64,000 nucleotides of DNA from CBDFHF01 sp965247565 (GCA_965247565.1 CBDFHF010000002.1:248001-312000); one strand, 5' to 3'; shown: positions 27,245 to 37,415, numbered from the stretch's first letter. Numbers and translations: made by a program. The notes: generated by a model from the sequence alone, not told the origin.

Positions 27245-27847
27245 TTACTTCCGGTCCAAAAACCGGTTGCGGCGCTTTTCTAATAAATGTTTTTCCAGTT
27301 TGTGGAAATAGGTCGTTATACCGTAAATGAAACCAATAGCTAGGGGCACTGTGAGATACCAATGTTCTTTTGCAATATTGACGAATTGCAGGATCTCCTC
27401 ACCAAATATAAACGCCGGTGTAATCGTCACCGCAGCCCACACCCAAGCGCTTAGTAAGTTAATTAACGCGAAACGCTTGGCTGAATATTTGGTGATGCCG
27501 ATCGACATCGGAATGACGGTTCGCAGCCCATACATGTAACGTTGCATGAATATAATTGGCCATCCGTATTTTTTGAGCAGCAAATGCGCAATCGCGAATT
27601 TGCGCCTTTGTTTTCGCAGCTTGCGCTGGATTAGGCCCTTATTGAAACGGCCGATATAAAAATAAAGCTGATCACCGGCAAATCCACCCAGTCCGGCAAC
27701 GAAGACCGACGGCGCATAGCTCATATCGCCGGTATGCGACATGATGCCGGCCATAATCAGCCCTGTTTCGCCCTCTAATACCGACCACAAGAACAGGATG
27801 ACGTAACCGTATTCTTTAAGCCAACCTAAAAATAAATCTTCCATCAA
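27245..27847 (-). CDS. DedA/VTT-domain membrane protein
   Basis: This 200-residue integral membrane protein has the DedA pattern: LEGETGLIMAGIMSHTGDMSYAP near the N terminus, GLGGFAGDQLYFYIGRFNKG with the conserved G/D-rich re-entrant loop, and RYMYGLRTVIPMSIG before SAWVWAAVTITPAFIFGE. DedA proteins are linked to phospholipid (undecaprenyl-phosphate or PE) flipping and proton-dependent homeostasis. The gene converges on the biosynthetic operon and is not part of it. Start is ATG at 27847. Confidence 0.93.
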   Translation of the reverse strand: MMEDLFLGWLKEYGYVILFLWSVLEGETGLIMAGIMSHTGDMSYAPSVFVAGLGGFAGDQLYFYIGRFNKGLIQRKLRKQRRKFAIAHLLLKKYGWPIIFMQRYMYGLRTVIPMSIGITKYSAKRFALINLLSAWVWAAVTITPAFIFGEEILQFVNIAKEHWYLTVPLAIGFIYGITTYFHKLEKHLLEKRRNRFLDRK

Positions 27848-28311
27848 TGTTTTTGTTTTAGCGAGACACTACTCTTATTTTAGCTGCGGCTAATTCCATT
27901 CGCAGTTTGAAAAAGGTTAAACCACCTGGGTTTCCTACCAAATAGGAGCTGGTGGCAGCTGAAGACTATAGGCGAATCCAGTATTTAAAGCAACCGGCGC
28001 TGAAAACCTTGAAGTGCGCTGCAGGCTCAGTCCCAGTCGTTTCTAATAACCACAAACCAATTATTCATTTCAGCTAACCAAGCTTTGCCTGTGAAAAACA
28101 TCAGAGGTGTAGGCCATAAGAGAACGCTTCTTATCTCCAGAGACCTACGTTTTTTATTATAAAAATAATCATACCCACTCAAGTTTCAAAAATGCCATTT
28201 GGCTCACAACAGACGGTTAATTTTTCTTGTTTAATTTACATCTGAAATTTGAGCCAAAGTGACAATCAATTTCTGACTTCAGTAACCTAACTTTCCCTTG
28301 GTAAATCTATT
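27848..28311 (+). ncRNA. Structured intergenic stretch, possible sRNA or leader
   Basis: This 464-bp gap lies between divergent genes. CCACC (27922-27926) pairs with GGTGG (27951-27955) around an inner CCTA/TAGG hairpin (27934-27946). A further GCGC pairing occurs at 27997-28019. At 28109-28148 GTAGG...CCTAC encloses an ATAAGA/TCTTAT stem, followed by a run of six T (28150-28155), which looks like a terminator on the plus strand although no plus-strand gene precedes it closely. A small RNA, or a leader of the metalloprotease gene, would explain this. No known riboswitch was recognised. Confidence 0.35.
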
Positions 28312-30654
28312 ATGAATAGAAGAACATTAATTGCATCAGCTGTATTCACTGCTTTGGTGGGATGTACCACAACGACCAATCAAACAACTTTACTTGAAGG
28401 AGACTTGAGCAAAACATTGCCCGCCACGAGTGCGGGAGCTGAAATACCTTCCGAGCCCCTTTATTTTTCAACCCGTGAGGATGCCGATAAAGCCTTGGTA
28501 GGTTACAACTATGTTTTAAACAGTCTCACAAATGGCCGAGTGCAAGCTATCGTTTCTGGTTTGAATGGTTCAGGTCTTCAAAGTCCGCTAGATGTTGTTC
28601 GTGCTAACTCACAAAAGTCCACATCCAAAACCAGTGATCTTGGGCAGTCAGACGAAATAGAATCACCATTTCCTGAAGTTTCTCTTAAAGAAAAAGCCAA
28701 CGGCCAGGCGGCAATTGACGCTTTAGGTGACAAGCTGCCCATGGTGGCAAAAGCCTACGATATGTCTACCGAGCGCCTGCAAACTATTTTGAAAACCGAC
28801 CGAACCGCCTGGATTGATGAAGGCGGACGATTGCTTTATGTGGAAACGGATACGAAACCAGCTCCTAAGCCGGAACAGAAATATGCGGGGAATAATGCCG
28901 AGAACACCGCAAATGCAACGATAGTGAATGGCGCAGGCTCTTTCGTGTCTACGGCATCTTCAGAGACAGACCCTTTTAAACTCCATAGTAAACCGGGATC
29001 TAATAGAATCATTTATTTGGATTTTAATGGCCACGTTGCCAGCAATACCGCTTGGTATAGCGGTACACTTACTGCCCAGGCTTATGACACCGATGGCAAC
29101 CCGGCTGCATTTAGTGAGGCAGAGTTAAGTAATATTAGAGAAATCTGGCAGCGCGTAGCGGAAGACTATGCACCGTTTGATGTAGATGTGACTACCGAAG
29201 AGGCAGCGCTCGATGCTATACAGCGAACCAGTAGCGCTGATACACAATACGGCACGCGCGCGGTGATCACCCGTTCTATGCCGGAGTTGTGTGGTAAATC
29301 TTGTGGCGGCGTCGCTTATGTGAACGTATTTTCTTACTATTCATCCGCTACCCCGGACCGCTATCGACCGGCATGGGTTTTCTTTGATAAGTTAGGCAAT
29401 GGTTATCCCAAGTATGTTGCCGAAGCGGTATCGCATGAAGTTGGCCATAACTTGAACCTCAACCATGACGGCACATCGACAGTTGGGTACTATACCGGCC
29501 AAGGTAGTGGTGCTAGCGGCTGGGCCCCGATCATGGGTGTTGGTTACTACAAACCCGTCACGCAATGGAGTAAAGGCGAATATCCCGGAGCCAACAACTT
29601 GCAGGACGATATCGCTGTCATTAGCACCTCAGGTACACCTTTGCGACCCGATGATTATCCGAATACCACAGCGAGCGCAGCCCCCTTATCCGGCGATCCG
29701 AGCACAGTTATGCAAACCGGCATTATCGAGCGCAATACTGATCTTGATGTGTTTGCTTTTTTTACGGGGGGCGGCAATGTGCAATTCAATATTGCCTCGG
29801 GCTCAATCGCACCTAATTTGGATCTATCTGTAAAATTGATCGATACCTCAGGAAAAATCGTAGCCACAGCCAACCCAGCAGAAAGTTTGTCAGCCTCATT
29901 GACCGCAACCGTGAACGCTGGCCAGTATTACTTGCAAATTGATGGCGTTGGAAATGGTGATTTAACAACCGGTTACTCTGATTACGATAGTTTAGGTCAA
30001 TATCAAATCACCGGTAGTTACCCCAAAAGCGCAACAACATTGATATCGCCGACGGCAGTTGTTTCCGCGCTACCAACTTTAGGTGATGCACCTTTGACAG
30101 TAACTTTCAAGGGTACCGAATCTGCTGATTCGGATGGCACTATCTTCAGCTATGATTGGAATTATGGTGATGGCACACCTAGCGGGACTAACGCTACGGT
30201 AAGCCATGTCTACAACACACCAGGTTCGTATACCGCAACATTGACGGTTACTGATAACAGTGGCCTAAAAAACAGCACTACTCAAACAATTAACGTAACG
30301 CAAGCACCTGTAGTGGTGAACATGAAAGTAGCCAGTACCGCTGTAACGCGTAAACTGCTCAGTAAAGGCAAATCACAATGTGTGGCTTCAGTGGCAGTTA
30401 AATACGGTACATCGAAATTGTCTAATGCAGTAGTTTACGGTTCATGGAATGGTTCAGTGAAAACCAGTTCAGGCTCTGCATCAGTGACTGGTTCGGCATT
30501 GGGTGTTACAGGTACCAAGGGTACAGTCAATATAAGTAGCTCGATCTTGCCAAGCAGTTCATCTGGGACTTGCGCTTTCACTGTTAGCAACGTCGTTAAG
30601 AGTGGCTTGACTTATGACGGCAGCGGTCAAGTTTCGGGTAGTTTTTCCTGGTAA
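28312..30654 (+). CDS. Secreted metzincin-like metalloprotease lipoprotein with PKD domain
   Basis: The 780-residue precursor has a lipoprotein signal with lipobox LVGC (Cys18), a long N-terminal pro-region (about 20-220), and a protease domain whose zinc site is HEVGHNLNLNHD: H375, E376, H379 and H385 fit HExxHxxxxxH, with APIMG as Met-turn some 35 residues on. A pre-peptidase-C-like domain (about 455-570), a PKD domain (about 580-670, DWNYGDGTPSGTN...SHVYNTPG) and a Ser/Gly-rich C-terminal beta domain with two Cys follow. The usual Gly of the metzincin motif is missing. It is likely exported and acts outside the inner membrane. Substrate is unknown. Confidence 0.85.
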   Translation: MNRRTLIASAVFTALVGCTTTTNQTTLLEGDLSKTLPATSAGAEIPSEPLYFSTREDADKALVGYNYVLNSLTNGRVQAIVSGLNGSGLQSPLDVVRANSQKSTSKTSDLGQSDEIESPFPEVSLKEKANGQAAIDALGDKLPMVAKAYDMSTERLQTILKTDRTAWIDEGGRLLYVETDTKPAPKPEQKYAGNNAENTANATIVNGAGSFVSTASSETDPFKLHSKPGSNRIIYLDFNGHVASNTAWYSGTLTAQAYDTDGNPAAFSEAELSNIREIWQRVAEDYAPFDVDVTTEEAALDAIQRTSSADTQYGTRAVITRSMPELCGKSCGGVAYVNVFSYYSSATPDRYRPAWVFFDKLGNGYPKYVAEAVSHEVGHNLNLNHDGTSTVGYYTGQGSGASGWAPIMGVGYYKPVTQWSKGEYPGANNLQDDIAVISTSGTPLRPDDYPNTTASAAPLSGDPSTVMQTGIIERNTDLDVFAFFTGGGNVQFNIASGSIAPNLDLSVKLIDTSGKIVATANPAESLSASLTATVNAGQYYLQIDGVGNGDLTTGYSDYDSLGQYQITGSYPKSATTLISPTAVVSALPTLGDAPLTVTFKGTESADSDGTIFSYDWNYGDGTPSGTNATVSHVYNTPGSYTATLTVTDNSGLKNSTTQTINVTQAPVVVNMKVASTAVTRKLLSKGKSQCVASVAVKYGTSKLSNAVVYGSWNGSVKTSSGSASVTGSALGVTGTKGTVNISSSILPSSSSGTCAFTVSNVVKSGLTYDGSGQVSGSFSW

Positions 30655-30828
30655 ACAGTAACACTTAAATACAAGGCGTGGGTAACGCGCCTTCTATTCC
30701 TATAAACTCGGCCTCTTGGCAAGGCGGGTGTTTTTGCGTCAGCTTTTCTATCAAATCGCACTCAAATTGCTGTAGAAGATTTAGCGGAGACCAAATGACT
30801 ACAGACTTAACCCTAGTTTTTCTCGTGG

Positions 30829-32043
30829 TTAATCGATTTTTCCAAGGTTACTGAACAATGATGGTGAGAACAGTTGCCAAAATAACACCATTAACGCTAG
30901 CCCGCTAAAAATCGCCCCGGTGTAGAAAGTGTAGGCTGCGCCGAGCTGATCCCACAACAAACCGGCTAAACCGCTGGCTATCAGCATAGCCAATCCACTG
31001 ATAAAATTAAAGAAACCATAGGCAGTTGCGCGCAGAATGGTCGGTGCGGTATCGGCAATCATTCTCGCCAATAAACCCTGGGTCATACCTAAGTGAATTC
31101 CCCAGAGCGCAACACCTGCTAATAGTGTCAGCCAATGCGAACTAACGGCCAAAACCACATCAGCCCCAATTAGTACTATCAGACCTGATGCCAATATCCA
31201 ACGATGAGACACTCGGTCAGACAATTTGCCAAAAGGATAAGCAGAGGCCGCATAAATCAGATTCATTACCACCATGACTAAAGGGATTAGAGCAATTGGT
31301 ATACTCAGCTGTTGAGCACGCAATACTAAAAATGCCTCACTAAAGCGAGCTAAGGTAAAAATCGCGCCGATAGCAACCACTTGCCAATAGGTTCGGCTTA
31401 ATTGTTTTAAACTTGCACTGCGGAGCGGATTAACTGATTTTGCTGATTGCGATGATTCTGGCTCTTTTACACCAAACAACAACAGTAAAGCCGCTAAAAC
31501 TGCAGGGATAACTGAAACCCAAAATATTGCTTTAAAATCATTAGCCCAAACTAGCATCAAACCAGTAGCTAATAATGGCCCTACAAATGCACCGACTGTA
31601 TCCAGCGATTGCCGTAAACCGAAAGCGGCGCCGCGTATCTCTGTTGGTGCTATGTCGGCAATCAAGGCATCACGCGGCGCACCGCGTATGCCTTTGCCAA
31701 TCCTATCCAGAAACCGCGCTGTTAGTACCATATCCAACGTGGTTGCAATAGCGAATATAGGCTTGGTGACTGTACTCATCGCATAGCCTAAAACTGCAAG
31801 ATTTTTGCGGTTACCGAAATAATCACTTAGCAGGCCTGAAAATACTTTGGCTATTAACGCTGTGGATTCCGCGATGCCTTCAACAATACCCACAGCGAAT
31901 GCGCTGGCGCCCAGGGTGGTGACCATAAACAGCGGCAGTAGGCTGTGAGTCATTTCTGAGGAAACATCCATTAATAAACTAACGAAGCCTAAAACCCAGA
32001 TACTGCTCGGCATTGGCGGTAGTGGGTTGCTGTTTTTGGTCAT
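30829..32043 (-). CDS. MFS transporter
   Basis: The 404-residue protein has about twelve hydrophobic segments and MFS signatures, e.g. GLLSDYFGNRKNLAVLGY (loop 2-3 motif) and RFLDRIGKGIRGAPRDALIAD. The second half repeats a GKLSDRVSHRWI loop. The RxGKGIRGAPRDA segment is typical of a widespread group of MFS permeases annotated as drug or unknown efflux. It follows the CDF transporter gene by eight bases in the same direction, so the two are co-transcribed. Substrate is unknown. Confidence 0.9.
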   Translation of the reverse strand: MTKNSNPLPPMPSSIWVLGFVSLLMDVSSEMTHSLLPLFMVTTLGASAFAVGIVEGIAESTALIAKVFSGLLSDYFGNRKNLAVLGYAMSTVTKPIFAIATTLDMVLTARFLDRIGKGIRGAPRDALIADIAPTEIRGAAFGLRQSLDTVGAFVGPLLATGLMLVWANDFKAIFWVSVIPAVLAALLLLFGVKEPESSQSAKSVNPLRSASLKQLSRTYWQVVAIGAIFTLARFSEAFLVLRAQQLSIPIALIPLVMVVMNLIYAASAYPFGKLSDRVSHRWILASGLIVLIGADVVLAVSSHWLTLLAGVALWGIHLGMTQGLLARMIADTAPTILRATAYGFFNFISGLAMLIASGLAGLLWDQLGAAYTFYTGAIFSGLALMVLFWQLFSPSLFSNLGKID

Positions 32044-32051
32044 TGGTGTAC

Positions 32052-32996
32052 CTAATGATGATGTTGTATTGATTCGGTCGCCACCAGGGCACAGTTATGC
32101 TGGGTGGTACCGAGCTCAATCTGAAGAGTGCTGTGATGAATGGCGTGCTGATATTTTAATCTTGTACTAATGTCATTCATAAAATCATCGCCGGGATGTC
32201 CGTTAGGCATAACCAGATGCACTGTCAACGCATTTTCAGTAGTGCTCAAACCCCAAATATGCAAATCGTGAATATCGCTAACACCTTCTAATTGGCGTAA
32301 ATAATCGTCAATACCAGCGATATCAATATGAGAAGGTACCGCATTTAAAGCTAATCGCAATGCTTCGCGCAGCATTCCCCAAGTGCTAACTAAAATCACT
32401 AATACAATCAACAGGCTAAGTAGCGGATCGAGCCAATACCAGTTTGTGTAAAGCATTGCCACACCGACTATTACTACGGCCATTGAAACCGCTGCATCTG
32501 CCGCCATGTGCAAAAAAGCCCCACGAACATTGATATCAGATTTGTTGCCACGCATGAGTAATAGCGCGGACAGACCATTAGTGAGTAAACCTACGCCTGC
32601 GACAATCGATACCGTAAGTCCGGCAATATTTTCAGGATGCGAGAATCGTTGCGTTGCTTCCAGGATGATTGCCCCGCAGGCCATTAAAAGCAGCATGCTA
32701 TTAATCAGAGCCGCTAAAATCGTGCTGCTACGCAATCCATAGGTATAGCGTTTACTCGGTTTTTTACGGGCTAAAACAAACGCCCCCCATGCGAGTAAAA
32801 GACCAAATACATCAGAAATATTATGACCCGCGTCGGCCAATAACGCGGTCGAATTAGCAATAAAGCCATAAATCAGTTCAACACCAATGAATAAGCTGTT
32901 TAAAAGGATAATGACTACAAAAACACTTCCATGTTTATTGGGGCTAGCATGGTGATGGCCAGCGCAATGATTGTGGTCATGGTGATGTGTAGCCAT
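32052..32996 (-). CDS. Cation diffusion facilitator (zinc-type) exporter
   Basis: The 314-residue protein opens with a His-rich stretch (THHHDHNHCAGHHH) and has six membrane segments plus a cytoplasmic C-terminal domain, as in CzcD/ZitB. Metal-binding residues are visible: the first pair in LLADAGHNISD (TM2) and the second in HMAADA (TM5). The family exports Zn2+, Cd2+ or Co2+ in exchange for protons. A second His cluster sits at the C terminus (SIQHHH). First gene of a two-gene operon with the MFS transporter. Confidence 0.94.
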   Translation of the reverse strand: MATHHHDHNHCAGHHHASPNKHGSVFVVIILLNSLFIGVELIYGFIANSTALLADAGHNISDVFGLLLAWGAFVLARKKPSKRYTYGLRSSTILAALINSMLLLMACGAIILEATQRFSHPENIAGLTVSIVAGVGLLTNGLSALLLMRGNKSDINVRGAFLHMAADAAVSMAVVIVGVAMLYTNWYWLDPLLSLLIVLVILVSTWGMLREALRLALNAVPSHIDIAGIDDYLRQLEGVSDIHDLHIWGLSTTENALTVHLVMPNGHPGDDFMNDISTRLKYQHAIHHSTLQIELGTTQHNCALVATESIQHHH

Positions 32997-33587
32997 GCGT
33001 TTGTCCTGTAAAAAAACATTGTGAGGATTCGGATTGTACTCAAAAAACCAACCATAAATGACGCGCTGTGTTTCAAATAGAATAATCGATTATTTAATTG
33101 TCCGTTTTTTTTACACGACCAAAATTTTGAACTGCCCAGCAATTAATGATTTATTTTTGATTTTTAAAGTCTAGGTAGAACATTAAAAAGCAATCACTCA
33201 AGGGGGCGTAGCCGATAAAAAAACAATAAAAACAATAAAATATGATTTTTTGGTTTGGCGATTTCAGCATATATGCCTTGTTTGCTATTTAATTGGCAAT
33301 TTGTCTGGCATTCGGGATTGGACTATTTTTTATTACAAACTGTATTTTTAAGTACCTTCAAATTGTCAGTTTTTGTTACAGCAAGTTCATGTTGGAAGCG
33401 ACTATTCACCAAGGATACCTATAGATCACTGTTTTAATTATATAAATTTAAATGGCCTGTTATTTGCTAACACACGCACCATGATTAATAACTAAAATAT
33501 TAATATATTGTTGATATAAGCTAATCGATTCTTGTTGCTTAATATCCTTACCTAGAACCTGATACCTTTTCCTATACAAGTAATGTT
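32997..33587. other. Intergenic region, no gene seen
   Basis: The 591-bp gap between the divergent CDF and RTX genes is very AT-rich (for example direct repeats of AAAACAATA near 33220). I see no convincing coding frame; it presumably contains both promoters. Confidence 0.5.
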
Positions 33588-36182
33588 ATGACCCAGATCA
33601 ATTCTAAACCTAGTTTCAACTTAATAGATGGTGCCGTGATAACGCCGATTGGCTTAGCCAGCGTTTCTGGAAAATTTGTTACCCAAGTGGGCGATAAAAT
33701 ATTAATAGCCGGTCAAGGCGGGACAAATTATTTACGGGGAAAAATAGTAATCAGTCGCTATAACAGCGATGGCACTTTGGATACTAGTTTTGACAGTGAT
33801 GGTTTGGTGACCAGTACTCTCGACAATGTTGGCGTACAAACCGTATCAGTACAATCTGACGGTAGCATTGATATTACAGGTCGAACCGATAGCTATAATA
33901 TTCCAGGTTTTGTTTTACGTTATGACAATAAGGGTACTCAAGTTAGTAGTGATGCCACCGGCAATTTTTATGTGTCTGCTCCCGTAGAAATTTCAGCGGA
34001 CGGGCGAACAGACAGCGGATTGTTTCGCTATAAAAGTGACGGTACATTAGACAAAAGCTTTAATGTGACTGGCGGCGCTACCACGGATGTTGGTAAATTT
34101 GATACGCCACGTTATGTAGCTAAGCAACCGGATGGCTCTATTCTAGTAGCGGGGGCTACAAGCGATGGTACGGCGGGTAACTTTCTTTTACTGCGCTATG
34201 ATAGCAATGGAGCCTTGGATAAAAGCTTCGGTAATAGTGGTGTTGTCACTACTGATTTTGATGGAAAGGATGACTTTATTAGCAGCCTGTTCACGCAGTC
34301 TGACGGCAAAATTCTGGCAGTAGGAAGTAGCGGCAATACTTCCGGTTACAACATTGCCATCGCTAGGTACAATTCCAATGGTAGTTTGGACAGTAGTTTT
34401 GGATTGGACGGCAAACTGACTCATGCCTTCGAAGGGACCTCTGATTTTGGCGAAAGCGTCACCCTTCAATCAGATGGCAAAATATTGGTAGCAGGCGAAA
34501 CTCTTGTTAACAGCAGTGGCAGCTACGATTTTGCTCTATTGCGCTTCAATCAAGACGGCTCTTTGGATACCAGCTTTGGCAATAACGGCGTTGTTGTTAC
34601 GCCTGTCAGCGCGAATAATGATTTCGCCTACCATGTCGCCGTGCAAGCAGATGGTAAAATTTTACTGACTGGTGGCAGCAATATTGATGCAGCAAGGCAA
34701 AATAGTGAGCTAACTCTAATTCGTTATAACAGTGACGGTTCTCTGGATAATTCTGTCGTAAAGCTCAATACGCTGGACGCTAATTCTGACTATATCTTAA
34801 ATGGTTCGGCTGTCGTCATGGATAACAATGTGCGTATTCGTGATGCCGAACTGGATGCGACCAATGACTACAACGGTGCCACTTTAGTCCTAGAGAGACA
34901 GGGCGGCGCCAATAGTCAGGACATATTTACACGCTCAGGCAATTTGGTGTTCCACAATGGTACTGTTGTGGTCGAAGGAACACCTGTTGGTGAATATACA
35001 CAATCGGGTGGTGCTTTAAATATTACTTTTAATAACAACGCAACTACCAACAGAGTGAATAGTGTTCTTCAACAACTCGCTTATAGTAGTGATGCTGTCG
35101 ATCCTAGCGCCATTCAGGTGAGCTGGACGTTTAGCGATAGCAAAACGGAGGATAGGCAGAGCATCACTGAGAATGTCAAAGTAAATATTATTGCTGGTAC
35201 TGACCCAACCCATTTTACAGGTAATAACCAAATCGGCTTAACAACCAATGACACCCTGACAGGTACTAAAGGCAAAGACTTTTTATCTGGCAATAATGGC
35301 AATGATTCGTTATTTGGTCTTGATGGTAACGATACCATAAAGGGCGACGAAGGCGATGACTATATGGATGGTGGGGCTGGAAAAAATACTTTGATTGGTG
35401 GTGCAGGTGACGATATTTATATTGTCAGTCAGAAAAGCAACAAACTGGTTGAAAGCTTAAATAATGGTCAAGATCTAGTTATTAGCAGCACTAACTTTAT
35501 TTTAGGCAGTCATATCGAAAATCTGACACTAGTTGGGAAAGCCAAACTCAACGGGAGCGGCAATGCACTTGACAATATTATTTACGGTAATATTGCCAGC
35601 AATACCATAAACGGCAAAAGTGGCAGTGATGGGCTTTTGGGTGGCGACGGCAACGACAAACTATTGGGTGGTGTGGGCGATGACAACTTGTTTGGCGAAG
35701 CAGGAAATGACAATTTAGCAGGCGGTGTGGGTAACGATAAACTCTACGGGGGAGCTGGCAATGACAAGCTGTCGGGCGGGGCAGGAAATGATCTGTTGTT
35801 TGGTGAAGCGGGTAATGACGTGGTTTCAGGTGGAAATGGTAGTGACATTATCATCGGAGGTGCAGGTAAAGACAAACTATCCGGGGGCAAAGGCGCGGAT
35901 GGTTTTGTACTAAACTCAATTACCGAAACTGGCGTGAATAAATCAACATGGGACGTTATCACCGATTTCTCGAGTAAACAGGGTGATAAGGTGATTTTAT
36001 CATCAATTGGTGGTCTCACTTATATTGGCAATCAAGCCTTTAGTGCTGACTCAACCGGACAATTAAGGTTTGACGCCAAAAGCCATGTTTTATACGGCAA
36101 TACTGATGCGGATAGCGAGGCTGAGTTTGCAATTGAGTTATTAGGTGTTAAAGCTCTATCGGCGGCAGACTTCATACTATAA
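33588..36182 (+). CDS. Delta-60-repeat and RTX calcium-binding secreted protein
   Basis: The 864-residue protein has no N-terminal signal peptide. Residues about 20-390 hold delta-60 repeats of the form RYNSDGSLDTSFGxxG (at least six clear). A cadherin-like or beta-sandwich part follows (about 395-545), then nonapeptide RTX repeats GGxGxDxLx (about 560-770, e.g. GGVGNDKLYGGAGNDKLSGG) and a C-terminal end LGVKALSAADFIL of the type recognised by type I secretion systems. This predicts Ca2+-dependent folding after export by an ABC/TolC-type apparatus, none of which is encoded nearby. Adhesin or S-layer function is possible. A strong terminator follows at 36272. Confidence 0.9.
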   Translation: MTQINSKPSFNLIDGAVITPIGLASVSGKFVTQVGDKILIAGQGGTNYLRGKIVISRYNSDGTLDTSFDSDGLVTSTLDNVGVQTVSVQSDGSIDITGRTDSYNIPGFVLRYDNKGTQVSSDATGNFYVSAPVEISADGRTDSGLFRYKSDGTLDKSFNVTGGATTDVGKFDTPRYVAKQPDGSILVAGATSDGTAGNFLLLRYDSNGALDKSFGNSGVVTTDFDGKDDFISSLFTQSDGKILAVGSSGNTSGYNIAIARYNSNGSLDSSFGLDGKLTHAFEGTSDFGESVTLQSDGKILVAGETLVNSSGSYDFALLRFNQDGSLDTSFGNNGVVVTPVSANNDFAYHVAVQADGKILLTGGSNIDAARQNSELTLIRYNSDGSLDNSVVKLNTLDANSDYILNGSAVVMDNNVRIRDAELDATNDYNGATLVLERQGGANSQDIFTRSGNLVFHNGTVVVEGTPVGEYTQSGGALNITFNNNATTNRVNSVLQQLAYSSDAVDPSAIQVSWTFSDSKTEDRQSITENVKVNIIAGTDPTHFTGNNQIGLTTNDTLTGTKGKDFLSGNNGNDSLFGLDGNDTIKGDEGDDYMDGGAGKNTLIGGAGDDIYIVSQKSNKLVESLNNGQDLVISSTNFILGSHIENLTLVGKAKLNGSGNALDNIIYGNIASNTINGKSGSDGLLGGDGNDKLLGGVGDDNLFGEAGNDNLAGGVGNDKLYGGAGNDKLSGGAGNDLLFGEAGNDVVSGGNGSDIIIGGAGKDKLSGGKGADGFVLNSITETGVNKSTWDVITDFSSKQGDKVILSSIGGLTYIGNQAFSADSTGQLRFDAKSHVLYGNTDADSEAEFAIELLGVKALSAADFIL

Positions 36183-36271
36183 AGGGCTTTTTGTGTAAAA
36201 ACCGAGGGCGTTACCATACAAGCCTCAGGAAAAATTGAAACTCATAGGCCCCAGTCTTAGTGCTTCACTCG

Positions 36272-36302
36272 ATGGATACCCAATAAAGTGGGTATCCATT
36301 TT
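36272..36302 (+). terminator. Rho-independent terminator of the RTX gene
   Basis: ATGGATACCC (36272-36281) pairs perfectly with GGGTATCCAT (36290-36299) over an eight-base loop and runs into TTTTG. It lies 90 bases past the RTX stop. The remainder of the 348-bp gap 36183-36530 holds no gene I can support. Confidence 0.8.
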
Positions 36303-36530
36303 GTTCTTGCAAATTACCCCAAAAAATTAAATTGTGAAAACATATCTAGCCAACAGTCTCTTAGCCAAGTATTTTCAATCCGCTCGTGTTCAGCTTCAAA
36401 AAAATCCGTGACACAAACTAAAAATCGTCACCCATCGAGGTGGTGCTTCAATTTATTACCTAGCTTTTGGGAAATTTGGTTTTCTCGTTATAGAATGCGA
36501 GTATGAACAGCAGCTATTAGTTAACTCACT

Positions 36531-37415
36531 ATGAAACCAACATTAATTGTTAGTGCCGTACAACAGGCTTGTAATCAAGATCGGCAAACTAATCTTGATT
36601 ATTCAATTGCAAAAATACATGAAGCAGCGGCGCAGAATGCTGATTTGGTGGTATTGCCAGAATTACATTTAGGCCCTTATTTTTGTCAAAATGAGGATTA
36701 TCAGCACTTTGATCTTGCCCAGCCCATCCCCGGTCCTACAACTCAAGTATTATCTGATGTCGCTAAAAAATTAAATATCGTTATTGTTTCAACGATATTC
36801 GAAAAACGCGCGCCAGGGCTTTATCACAATACAGCCGTGGTTTTTGATAAAGACGGCAGCATTGCTGGCATCTATAGAAAAATGCACATACCCGATGATC
36901 CCGGTTTTTACGAGAAATATTACTTCACTCCCGGAGATATAGGGTTCAAACCCATTACTACCTCTATTGGAAAGTTGGGTGTCCTGGTTTGTTGGGATCA
37001 GTGGTTTCCTGAAGCAGCTAGATTAATGGCTTTGGCTGGAGCTGAAATTTTAATATATCCGACCGCCATTGGTTGGGATCCTGAGGATAGTGTCGAGGAA
37101 CATAAACGTCAATTAGATGCTTGGATTACCATTCAACGCTCTCATGCTGTCGCAAACGGCATTCCGGTTATTTCCTGTAATCGTATTGGCTTTGAAAAAG
37201 CGCCGGACTCAGAGGCCGGGATTCAATTTTGGGGCAACAGTTTTGTGACGGGTCCTCAAGGCGAGATACTAACCAATGCTGATGACAAAGAAGAAAAGCT
37301 ACTTACTGCAACCATTCAAGCTGCAAGAATTGAGCGGGTCAGACAAATATGGCCCTATTTACGAGACAGAAGAATTGATGAGTACGGTGATATTACCAAG
37401 CGCTTTATTGACTGA
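36531..37415 (+). CDS. aguB: N-carbamoylputrescine amidase
   Basis: This 294-residue nitrilase-superfamily amidase converts N-carbamoylputrescine to putrescine, CO2 and ammonia in the arginine-decarboxylase route. The Glu-Lys-Cys triad is visible: E44 in VLPELHLGPYF, K117 in YRKMHIPDD and C154 in VLVCWDQWFPEAAR. The PDDPGFYEKYYFTPGD stretch is characteristic of AguB rather than of general nitrilases. Length is normal. The agmatine deiminase partner gene (aguA) is not adjacent, which is unusual since the two are often neighbours. The gene stands alone. Confidence 0.92.
   Translation: MKPTLIVSAVQQACNQDRQTNLDYSIAKIHEAAAQNADLVVLPELHLGPYFCQNEDYQHFDLAQPIPGPTTQVLSDVAKKLNIVIVSTIFEKRAPGLYHNTAVVFDKDGSIAGIYRKMHIPDDPGFYEKYYFTPGDIGFKPITTSIGKLGVLVCWDQWFPEAARLMALAGAEILIYPTAIGWDPEDSVEEHKRQLDAWITIQRSHAVANGIPVISCNRIGFEKAPDSEAGIQFWGNSFVTGPQGEILTNADDKEEKLLTATIQAARIERVRQIWPYLRDRRIDEYGDITKRFID

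Noticed and set aside
27848..28155. Cobalamin or c-di-GMP riboswitch in the structured gap
   Set aside because: Some pairings and GC-rich loops are present, but I could not find the conserved core of either class.
33255..33437. Sixty-residue aromatic-rich frame before the RTX gene
   Set aside because: Starts at a non-ATG codon with no ribosome site in AT-rich sequence; no recognisable pattern.
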